From assembly GCA_017501355.1 (NCBI GenBank), contig JAFVXA010000021.1:1-40918 (forward strand): a stretch of DNA of 40,918 nucleotides. Reading direction: 5' to 3'. The number at the start of each line of letters is the position of its first letter. Position 1 is the stretch's first letter. Made by a program: the position numbers and the translations under genes. Positions 35,254 to 40,918 of this stretch are shown one piece after another. The notes below the pieces were generated by a model. The model saw only the letters and a list, made by a program, of their open reading frames with translations, ran no database searches and was not told the origin of the DNA. The stretch is from Oscillospiraceae bacterium (GTDB lineage: Bacteria; Bacillota; Clostridia; Oscillospirales; Oscillospiraceae).

Positions 35254-36159
35254 ATGAATACCAGTAAATATAAGGTCTTTTTGAAGGTAGCCGAGCTTGG
35301 CAACATCACCCGCGCTGCGCAGGAGCTGAACTACACCCAGTCCGGTGTCAGCCAGATCATCAGCAGTCTGGAACGGGAACTGGGCTTCCCTCTCCTTGTG
35401 CGCACCAAGGCGGGTACGGTGCTCACCTCCAGCGGTGAGCGCGTGCTGGAATCCATCCGTCAGATCGTCAAATGGGAAGGGTCGCTCCAACAGATCGCCA
35501 CCTCTATTTTGGGACTGGAAACCGGCATGATCCGCGTGGGTACCTTCGTGAGCGTCTCTACCCAGTGGCTCCCCCCTATCATGCGGGAGTTCTCTGCCCT
35601 GCATCCCAATATTCAGTTTGAGCTGGTCAGCGGCGACTACGATGTGATCAGCCAGATGCTGTTGGAGAACCGTCTGGATTGCGGTTTCCTTTCCCGTCTC
35701 AGCAGTGAAGGTCTGGAATTTCATCATCTGCTCCACGACGATTATGTGGTGCTCCTGCCAAAGGACCACCCCTACGCCCACGTGGAGTACTTTACCTATG
35801 ATATGCTCAACGGTCAGCCCTTCATCGTGCCTACAGACGAGCTGGACTTCGATCTCGCTCCCCTGCTGAAAAACCGCGATCTGGATCTCAACATCACCTA
35901 CCGCATCAAGGAGGACTACACCGTGATCTCCATGGTGGAGCATGGTCTCGGTATCTCCGTGCTGCCAAAGCTGCTGCTGGAGGATATCAAGAGCGAAGTG
36001 GTGGTCAAGCCCTTCTCCGACTCCTACAGCCGCGATCTCGGCATCGCCGTGCGCTCTTCGGACTATGTAACGCCCCCTACACGGGCGTTTGTGGAGTTCG
36101 TTTCAGACTGGGTGCAGGATCATTACGCAGGGCGCAGCCCCGCCCAGAAGGGTTTCTGA
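35254..36159 (+). CDS. LysR-family transcriptional regulator
   Basis: The 301-residue protein has the standard LysR layout: an N-terminal winged helix (YKVFLKVAELGNITRAAQEL, then YTQSGVSQIISSLERELGF), a linker helix, and a two-lobed effector domain (IRVGTFVSVSTQWLPPIMREF, LDCGFLSRL, YTVISMVEHGLGISVLP). It binds a small metabolite and activates or represses nearby genes. It sits between the TSUP permease gene and the prdDE genes, which are convergent with it; control of either is inferred from position. The start at ATG 35254 follows GAGGGGG. Confidence 0.93.
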   Translation: MNTSKYKVFLKVAELGNITRAAQELNYTQSGVSQIISSLERELGFPLLVRTKAGTVLTSSGERVLESIRQIVKWEGSLQQIATSILGLETGMIRVGTFVSVSTQWLPPIMREFSALHPNIQFELVSGDYDVISQMLLENRLDCGFLSRLSSEGLEFHHLLHDDYVVLLPKDHPYAHVEYFTYDMLNGQPFIVPTDELDFDLAPLLKNRDLDLNITYRIKEDYTVISMVEHGLGISVLPKLLLEDIKSEVVVKPFSDSYSRDLGIAVRSSDYVTPPTRAFVEFVSDWVQDHYAGRSPAQKGF

Positions 36160-36196
36160 TCGCTTCTGCGGACTAATTCTATATGTGCCGCACGCA

Positions 36197-36230
36197 AAGA
36201 AGCATCTTCGCTTTCGCGAAGATGCTTCTT
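36197..36230. terminator. Bidirectional terminator between lysR and prdE
   Basis: Stem AAGAAGCATCTTCGC / GCGAAGATGCTTCTT (36197-36211, 36216-36230), serving the convergent lysR and prdE genes. Confidence 0.85.
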
Positions 36231-36242
36231 TATCGTTCTAAT

Positions 36243-36731
36243 TTACTTGGACCAGCTCTTGCCGGCAGCTTCTGCCTGCTTCATCTTCACCTTCAGGTGA
36301 ACCAGAGCACGGCGTGCCTCCTGCGCGTTGACTGCGTTCTCGCCCACGTTTGCAGACTCGGAACCGTCACCCTTGCAGATGTCGATGATGCCTTCGAGAT
36401 ACTCGTTGAGCACCACGAACTTTGCGCATTCGCCGCTGAAGTGCAGACCGGTCACGGGCATACCGCGCTTACCGACCTGCTCGACCATGTTGCAGAAGTC
36501 AACGTCGCTGTTGCCCCAGCCGTCGGTGGAGCAGATGACACCGTCAGCGCGCATAGACTCAGCGATGACTGCGGCGCGGGTGCCGACGAGCAGCTTACCC
36601 ACGTTATCCTCGGGAGTGCCCACAAGGACAATACCCATCAGATCCACGTCTTCATCGGAAGAAACCACATCCAGCAGAGGATCGCGGAAGTGGTGCAGAG
36701 AAGTTTCCTTGGTAGAAGGACCGATACCCAT
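36243..36731 (-). CDS. prdE: PrdE-like protein, homologue of PrdA alpha region
   Basis: The 162-residue protein follows AAAGGAGG. It parallels the C-terminal (alpha) part of PrdA: MGIGPSTKETSLHHFRDPLL against CIGPASKEMSRHYWREPLV, then VDLMGIVLVGTPEDN against VDLVGVIFVGSPQIN, and EQVGKRGMPVTGLHF against EQIGKRGIPVVGMSF. The cysteine that becomes the pyruvoyl group is Gly here, so it is not an active alpha subunit. PrdE-type proteins accompany D-proline reductase; their job is not settled. It lies 15 nt after prdD. Confidence 0.85.
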   Translation of the reverse strand: MGIGPSTKETSLHHFRDPLLDVVSSDEDVDLMGIVLVGTPEDNVGKLLVGTRAAVIAESMRADGVICSTDGWGNSDVDFCNMVEQVGKRGMPVTGLHFSGECAKFVVLNEYLEGIIDICKGDGSESANVGENAVNAQEARRALVHLKVKMKQAEAAGKSWSK

Positions 36732-36746
36732 ACTATTTTGCCTCCT

Positions 36747-37514
36747 TTACTGCATGGAACGGATGATACCGTCGCGATATTCGTTGGGGGAAACCACCAC
36801 AGGCATATTACCCATGTCGATGATGGAGCGGCTGCCGAGAGAGCCGGAGGGCTCAGCACCGAAGAGGTGGGTGTCATACATAGCACCCTGACCTGCAGTC
36901 TGCTTGAGGATCAGCACGCGCTTCTTGCCGGGGCGGATCTTGTCGTAATAGGTGTGACGCTCGGTGCAGCTGTCACCGTGGAACTTCTTCATCTGGTTGC
37001 GGAAGATTTGGATGAACTCATCGCAGGCATCGTGACCCTGCGTGCATCCCACGCGCTCCTGACCCTGACCAGCCTCAAAGGTAATGTCAAAGGAAATGAT
37101 GTAATCATCATCGCCGGGAGTACCTGCACGGTTGAGGAACAGCTTATCCTTCAGATTACCCTCGGAAGAACCGAACTCGTGGGTCTGCTTGCCATTGGTA
37201 TCGATACCGGTCAGCATTACATAGACACCGGTCAGCGTGTGGGTAATGCCCTCACCGATCTCTCCCAATACCTTGGTAGAGACAGGGATGATATCCATCA
37301 TGGTGTTGGTCCAGCGATCGTGATCGCCGGGCTTGATGATTTGGATGTCAATCTTGTTAATCAGAGGATACTTCTTCAGCAGACCCTCAATGATGTCCTT
37401 GCTGACCGTCATCTTGCCGCCGGCGGTAACCTTGTTTTCCTCGCCAAACTCCACTTCGTTGATGTGGAATGCCTTGATGACCAGTCTTCTCAGCAAAATT
37501 TCCTTATCAGGCAT
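36747..37514 (-). CDS. prdD: PrdD-like protein, homologue of PrdA beta region
   Basis: The 255-residue protein starts best at ATG 37514 (MPDKEILLRRLVIKAF), 9 nt after GAGGAG; the ATG three codons upstream touches that site. It parallels the beta part of PrdA without its first ~165 residues: THEFGSSEGNLKDKL with GEFGSSEGYLDENI, RPGKKRVLILKQTAGQGAMYD with RPGKKKVVICKEIMGQGAMHD, and ends MPVVVSPNEYRDGIIRSMQ just where PrdA has VPVCVSPLEVLDGCIHALT. Together with prdE it forms a two-gene copy of PrdA. Confidence 0.85.
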   Translation of the reverse strand: MPDKEILLRRLVIKAFHINEVEFGEENKVTAGGKMTVSKDIIEGLLKKYPLINKIDIQIIKPGDHDRWTNTMMDIIPVSTKVLGEIGEGITHTLTGVYVMLTGIDTNGKQTHEFGSSEGNLKDKLFLNRAGTPGDDDYIISFDITFEAGQGQERVGCTQGHDACDEFIQIFRNQMKKFHGDSCTERHTYYDKIRPGKKRVLILKQTAGQGAMYDTHLFGAEPSGSLGSRSIIDMGNMPVVVSPNEYRDGIIRSMQ

Positions 37515-37587
37515 AGTCTTCATCTCCTCGTTATTATATCAATTCTCAGAAATGTATCGTAGTTGTGCAAACCGCACATCTGTTAAT

Positions 37588-37596
37588 ATTATATCA
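37588..37596 (-). promoter_or_regulatory. Promoter (extended -10) of prdDE
   Basis: On minus TGATATAAT (37596-37588) is an extended -10 about 75 nt before prdD. The -35 region is poor. It and the terminator upstream make prdDE a unit apart from prdAB. Confidence 0.55.
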
Positions 37597-37698
37597 CATT
37601 GCGCAGAAAAAGAAAGAGCTTTTCTCACATTTTTCACTGCTTTTTGAAATTTTTTCACGCTGACCGCAGTCTCGAACGCAGTCGGAGGGTGTGTAAAA

Positions 37699-37729
37699 AG
37701 AACCCCGCTGCAAACTGCAGCGGGGTTCT
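37699..37729 (-). terminator. Terminator of the prdA-prdB unit
   Basis: A 14-bp stem AGAACCCCGCTGCA / TGCAGCGGGGTTCT, loop 3 nt, followed on minus by TTTTACAC. Confidence 0.9.
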
Positions 37730-37764
37730 GTAAATCGTGTCTTGATACGAGATCGTAAGATCGA

Positions 37765-38490
37765 TTAGACCTTTGCGACGTACTCGTAGTTCAGAGCCTG
37801 GATCTTGCCGGGAGTCTCGCAATCGCGCAGGAACTCGAGGGATTCCTTGTAGATAGCGTACTGCATAGCAACATCGTGGGGAGCACCTGCGTTAGCACCC
37901 ATGGGAACCAGGGGAGCGGTAGCGCGAGGAGTACCGGTCTGACGGACGACGGGGGGAAGAGCTGCGATGATCACAGTGGGGATACCAGCTTCTTCGATAG
38001 CTCTCTGCACCAGAACTGCAGAGCGGTGGCAGGTACCTCACCCTGCGGTCATCAGGACAGCGTCAACGCCTTCTTCCTTCAGGTTCTGAGCGATTGCGGG
38101 ACCAGTCTCGTTCTTGAACTTCTCCTGGTTGCCGCCGCCGCCCATGAAGCAGTAGTGGGTGGGAGCAACGCCCTTGATGACACCATCAGCAGCCAGCTCA
38201 TGCAGGCGCTCATAGGGGAACATGCAGTTGATGTCCTTGTTAACATCGGAGTTGTCGTAACCACCGTGGGAGACCATCAGCTCCTCGGGCTTGTAAGAGT
38301 CGCGAACAGCGCGATAGGTAAAGTCACCGGAGAGGTTGAAACGCTCCTGATCAACGCCGTGCACACCGGCAGCAGTAGCAATAGCAACGATCCATTCGTT
38401 CATGGGCTTGGTCACAGGGGTCCAAACCATAGGGGGGGTCACAGGAACGAAAATCTCGGACTGCAGACCCTTAATAGCAGTATAACTCAC
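37765..38490 (-). CDS. prdB: D-proline reductase selenoprotein subunit PrdB (UGA read as selenocysteine)
   Basis: The 241-residue product is encoded across an in-frame TGA (38040-38038, codon 151). It starts at GTG 38490, after AAAGGAGGA. The context MTAG-Sec-GTCHRSAVLVQ is the conserved PrdB active site, UxxC; length and position match known PrdB. The Sec acts with the pyruvoyl group of PrdA to cleave the ring of D-proline to 5-aminovalerate. A hairpin fitting a bacterial SECIS lies 14 nt after the TGA. Reading it as a stop would wrongly split it into two proteins (38490-38038 and 38010-37765). The host must have selA, selB, selC and selD elsewhere. Confidence 0.95.
38003..38037 (-). promoter_or_regulatory. 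Bacterial SECIS-like element in prdB
   Basis: Immediately 3' of the UGA (14 nt later) the mRNA folds as CTCTGCA / TGCAGAG (38023-38017, 38009-38003) with loop GTTCTGG, which has the G-U at its start that SelB recognises in bacterial SECIS elements. It lies inside the coding sequence, as normal in bacteria. Confidence 0.7.
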
Positions 38491-38494
38491 GTTA

Positions 38495-38782
38495 TTAGTC
38501 CTCCTTTTCAGAATTCTTGGCTTTCATTTCAGCCTGTCTTTTTTTGTAAGCGTCCAGATTGCTGAAGTACTTGTCGTTGACTTCGGGACCCAGCTGTTCG
38601 GGGAAGCTCATGTTCCAACCGACTTCCTGGCCAACCTTCAGTTCATAATCAGTCAGCAGCATCCGCATGGGAACCCTGAGATAGCCGAGACGGCCCTTCA
38701 GATCGACTGCCACGCAGCCGTCATGAATCTCAACGATCACGCCTTCCATGTAGATAATTTTATCGCCGTACTTCAGAGCCAT
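38495..38782 (-). CDS. Small conserved accessory protein between prdA and prdB
   Basis: The 95-residue protein begins MALKYGDKIIYMEGVIVEIH and has a small beta-barrel-like (SH3/KOW-like) first half: GVIVEIHDGCVAVDLKGRLGYLRVP. The second half is charged and helical (KKRQAEMKAKNSEKED). It resembles a small family annotated in clostridial prd loci under a CBO2463/CBO2479 name, but I recall this only loosely. There is no signal or membrane segment. It lies 25 nt after prdA and 4 nt before prdB with GGAG before its ATG, so it is surely co-expressed with the reductase. It may assist in complex assembly or maturation; unproven. Confidence 0.8.
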   Translation of the reverse strand: MALKYGDKIIYMEGVIVEIHDGCVAVDLKGRLGYLRVPMRMLLTDYELKVGQEVGWNMSFPEQLGPEVNDKYFSNLDAYKKRQAEMKAKNSEKED

Positions 38783-38807
38783 TATTATCTCCTAAGTGCG
38801 GAGGCAA

Positions 38808-40682
38808 TTACTTCTTGTAACGCTCGGGAACGTTCTCGGGAGTGTCGCCGTACTTCTTGATACGCTTGTCGCTGAGAGGCAGAGCCCACTCGTTCTTGAC
38901 CAGCTCGACTTCGTGACCAGCAGCCTGGATCAGCTCGATGTTGGTAGCCTTGACGTTGGGGTTCCACTTCTTCTCGGGCTTCTTGACTTCTTCGCCAGCC
39001 ATAGCAGCCTTCAGCATCTCGAGAGCGCGGAGAGCGTCCTCGCGGCAGAGGGTGTTGTTAGCCAGGACTTCGTTCTCGATACCCTGCTCGGACTTGTTGT
39101 TGTCGACCATGGTGACCATGTACTTGTTACCGACGACCAGAGCACCCTGGACAGCGCAGAAGGACATACCGACAACGGGGATGCCGCGCTTACCGATCTG
39201 CTCGTGGTGGGAAGCGAAGTCGACGTGGTTGTTACCGAAGCCTTCGGTGGTGACGAATGCACCGTCAACGCCCAGCATCTCGACGGTCTGGCCGAGGCGG
39301 CGGGAGACGTAGAACTTCTCACCGTTGATCTGGGGAGAACCGACGAAGATAACGCCGACGAGGTCGACATCGTGATCGTGCAGAGCCTCGAGGACCAGGG
39401 GCTCTCTCCAATAGTGGCGGGACATTTCCTTGGAAGCGGGACCGATGCAGGTCAGTGCATGGATGCAGCCGTCGAGGACTTCCAGGGGGCTCACGCAGAC
39501 GGGAACGTTGGAGCAGTCGACGTTGGGCTTAGCGCCGAGGACACCGACGGGCTCCATGGGGATCAGCAGGTTATCGTGCATTGCACCCTGGCCCATGATC
39601 TCCTTGCAGATGACGACCTTCTTCTTGCCGGGACGGCGGACCTGGTTGAACACCTCGGTGTCCACGACCATGTCGTCGGTCAGCTGCTTCTTCATTGCCA
39701 TACGGATTTCCTGAGTGATCACATCTGCAGCCTTGTGAGCAGCCAGAGGACCGGGACGCTCCATGTTCATCTTGGACTTAATGGTAACCTGGGGCTTGAT
39801 CATGATCTCGCCGTACTCAGGGCAGCCGGGACGGCCCCAAGCGATGTTCTCATCGAGGTAACCCTCGGAAGAACCGAACTCACCGATCTGAACGCCGTCA
39901 GCGTCGGTACCGGTAACGACCATGACAACGCCGTCCAGGACGCGGGTCACGCCTTCGCCGAGCTCAGATTCACCTTCCTTGGTAGCGATGGGCTGAACGT
40001 CCATGATGGTCTCGGAATAGGTGTGATACTTGTCGGGGGTGATGATCTCCAGCTTGAAGTCGAGCACGATGCCATGATCGTCGCGGCACTCAGCTTCGAT
40101 GCCTTCACGGATGTACAGGGTGGTGCCTTCGATCTTGGTCTCGGGGCCACGCTTGACTTCGGTGATCTTGTAGTGCTTACGGGTCAGGCTGCGGACGATG
40201 ACTTCCTCATCGCTGTCAGCTGCAGCAGCTGCACCAGCAACGGGAACCACAGCAGCACCGCCAGCAGCGACAGCGCCACCAGCAACGCCCAGGGGCAGCT
40301 CGATGTCAATGCCCTTGCCCTCATCAATGTGCAGCTTCAGCACACCGCCTGCAGCAGCGGGAGCAGCAGCAGCGACAGGAGCAGCAACTGCAGCGGGAGC
40401 TTCCTCAGCAGCAGCGGGAGCCTCCTCAACAACAGCAGCCTTCTCGACCTTATCAGCGGTCAGGGGGGTCAGGGAATCGAAGGTGCCCAGCAGCTTAGCG
40501 CCGAGAGCCTCACCAATGGTGATAGCACCGTCGAGGTTCAGCAGACCGGAGTCCACCAGATCATCGAAGATTGCGGGATCTTCGAGGTTGTGCTCGCTCA
40601 GGACAAGACCCTCTTCTGCGCGGCAGCAGAGCACTGCAGGAGCGTTCTTGTTTTCGAGAGCGTATTCGAGAGAAATAGACAC
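38808..40682 (-). CDS. prdA: D-proline reductase proprotein PrdA
   Basis: The 624-residue proprotein starts at GTG 40682, 9 nt after GGAGG. It self-cleaves between T411 and C412 (ALT-CIGPASKE); C412 becomes the pyruvoyl group of the ~23-kDa alpha chain (213 residues), leaving a ~411-residue beta chain. This fits the known enzyme. Residues ~75-165 are an unusual Ala/Pro/Glu-rich linker, after an N-terminal domain that PrdD lacks. Conserved beta motifs: RPGKKKVVICKEIMGQGAMHD and EFGSSEG. With PrdB it reduces D-proline to 5-aminovalerate, using electrons from NADH via PrdC. Cytoplasmic, probably highly expressed (biased codons). Confidence 0.96.
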   Translation of the reverse strand: MSISLEYALENKNAPAVLCCRAEEGLVLSEHNLEDPAIFDDLVDSGLLNLDGAITIGEALGAKLLGTFDSLTPLTADKVEKAAVVEEAPAAAEEAPAAVAAPVAAAAPAAAGGVLKLHIDEGKGIDIELPLGVAGGAVAAGGAAVVPVAGAAAAADSDEEVIVRSLTRKHYKITEVKRGPETKIEGTTLYIREGIEAECRDDHGIVLDFKLEIITPDKYHTYSETIMDVQPIATKEGESELGEGVTRVLDGVVMVVTGTDADGVQIGEFGSSEGYLDENIAWGRPGCPEYGEIMIKPQVTIKSKMNMERPGPLAAHKAADVITQEIRMAMKKQLTDDMVVDTEVFNQVRRPGKKKVVICKEIMGQGAMHDNLLIPMEPVGVLGAKPNVDCSNVPVCVSPLEVLDGCIHALTCIGPASKEMSRHYWREPLVLEALHDHDVDLVGVIFVGSPQINGEKFYVSRRLGQTVEMLGVDGAFVTTEGFGNNHVDFASHHEQIGKRGIPVVGMSFCAVQGALVVGNKYMVTMVDNNKSEQGIENEVLANNTLCREDALRALEMLKAAMAGEEVKKPEKKWNPNVKATNIELIQAAGHEVELVKNEWALPLSDKRIKKYGDTPENVPERYKK

Positions 40683-40780
40683 AGTTTTTTACCTCCTATT
40701 TTCGTTTTTTTAGCCTGTCTAATTAGCCTGTCTTATCTGTCGCGTCCTTTTGGACGTTACATTCAAAAAATGCGGGGGAA
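40683..40780 (-). other. Leader/intergenic region before prdA
   Basis: 98 nt between the upstream gene and prdA. It holds a small stem ACGTCC / GGACGT-like around AAAA and a direct repeat of AGACAGGCTAA (twice, 2-3 nt apart) just before the ribosome site. No promoter is clear, so prdA may be read from the upstream gene. Confidence 0.45.
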
Positions 40781-40918
40781 TTAGAAGTTCTGCTCGACCT
40801 GCTTGGAAACCTTCAGCTCGCGGAACAGCTCGTGGTTGATGGTCTTCATCACGTGGTCAGTCTGGTGAATGACCTTCAGACCCATCTTCAGAGTACCGCA
40901 GGTGACGACGGTGTTGGA
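40781..40918 (-). CDS. 3' end of the gene upstream of prdA (possibly prdC)
   Basis: Only 45 codons and a TAA are inside the window. The end reads ...SNTVVTCGTLKMGLKVIHQ and finishes EVLEL-like helical to KQVEQNF (ELFRELKVSKQVEQNF). In known clusters prdC (RnfC-like electron transfer protein) lies upstream of prdA, so position suggests it, but the visible part is too short to identify the family. Strand and spacing (98 nt) fit one transcript with prdA. Confidence 0.6.
   Translation of the reverse strand, partial: SNTVVTCGTLKMGLKVIHQTDHVMKTINHELFRELKVSKQVEQNF

Noticed and set aside
37765-38490. prdB as a pseudogene with a nonsense mutation
   Set aside because: The TGA is at the known selenocysteine place, the UxxC context and SECIS-like hairpin are intact, and both sides are conserved.
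38808-40682. Ala-rich repeats of prdA as a DNA repeat element
   Set aside because: They are in-frame linker codons, not a separate repeat family.

Overview
The window looks like a stretch of chromosome from a strictly anaerobic, GC-rich gut clostridium, most likely of the Oscillospiraceae type; this placement is an inference. The signs are a selenocysteine-containing D-proline reductase locus, a rubrerythrin with its Fur/PerR-type regulator, a DUF3798 ABC transporter, SLH-anchored surface proteins, a glgB-glgC-glgD-glgA-glgP operon with the Firmicutes-style split GlgC/GlgD, AGGAGG ribosome sites and TTGACA/TATAAT promoters. No tRNA, rRNA or CRISPR array was seen.

Layout. (1) 1-2.4 kb: the minus-strand 3' part of a phage- or conjugative-element-type large multidomain protein. 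It carries an apparent -1 frameshift, an HEAGH motif and a well-formed overlapping small ORF, and lies beside a 22-bp inverted repeat that marks the edge of the accessory DNA. (2) 2.5-16.4 kb: mostly minus-strand housekeeping and envelope genes. These are a small unknown protein, perR-like/rubrerythrin, an SLH-anchored M14 peptidase, a secreted LprI-like protein, an EF-G-like GTPase, a membrane protein shaped like a P-type ATPase but lacking its catalytic motif, and an RlmB-type methyltransferase; ftsH is on the plus strand, followed by an M24 peptidase on the minus strand. (3) 16.4-22.1 kb: a four-gene ABC importer (DUF3798 lipoprotein, double ATPase, two permeases) with a strong promoter and hairpins behind the binding-protein gene. 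(4) 22.3-25.2 kb: a DEAD-box RNA helicase followed by a lone family-5 solute-binding lipoprotein. (5) 25.2-33.5 kb: the glycogen operon, from branching enzyme to phosphorylase, with 4-nt ATGA overlaps at glgB/glgC and glgC/glgD. (6) 33.6-36.2 kb: a TSUP-like membrane protein, a possible small structured RNA and a LysR regulator. (7) 36.2-40.9 kb: the D-proline reductase cluster on the minus strand: the end of an upstream gene, prdA, a 95-aa accessory gene, prdB with an in-frame UGA and SECIS-like hairpin, then prdD and prdE as a separate unit.

How it fits together. The prd genes give a Stickland electron sink (D-proline to 5-aminovalerate). The adjacent LysR protein and TSUP permease may regulate or serve it, and the M24 peptidase of Xaa-Pro type could supply proline; these links are inferred from position. 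Glycogen genes handle carbon storage, and rubrerythrin/PerR handle peroxide. The most interesting points are the degenerate P-type ATPase, the prdD/prdE pair that reproduces PrdA split exactly at its self-cleavage point, the Sec-decoding prdB, the DUF3798 importer of unknown substrate, the candidate RNA near 35 kb, and the frameshifted/overlapping coding in the mobile-element gene.
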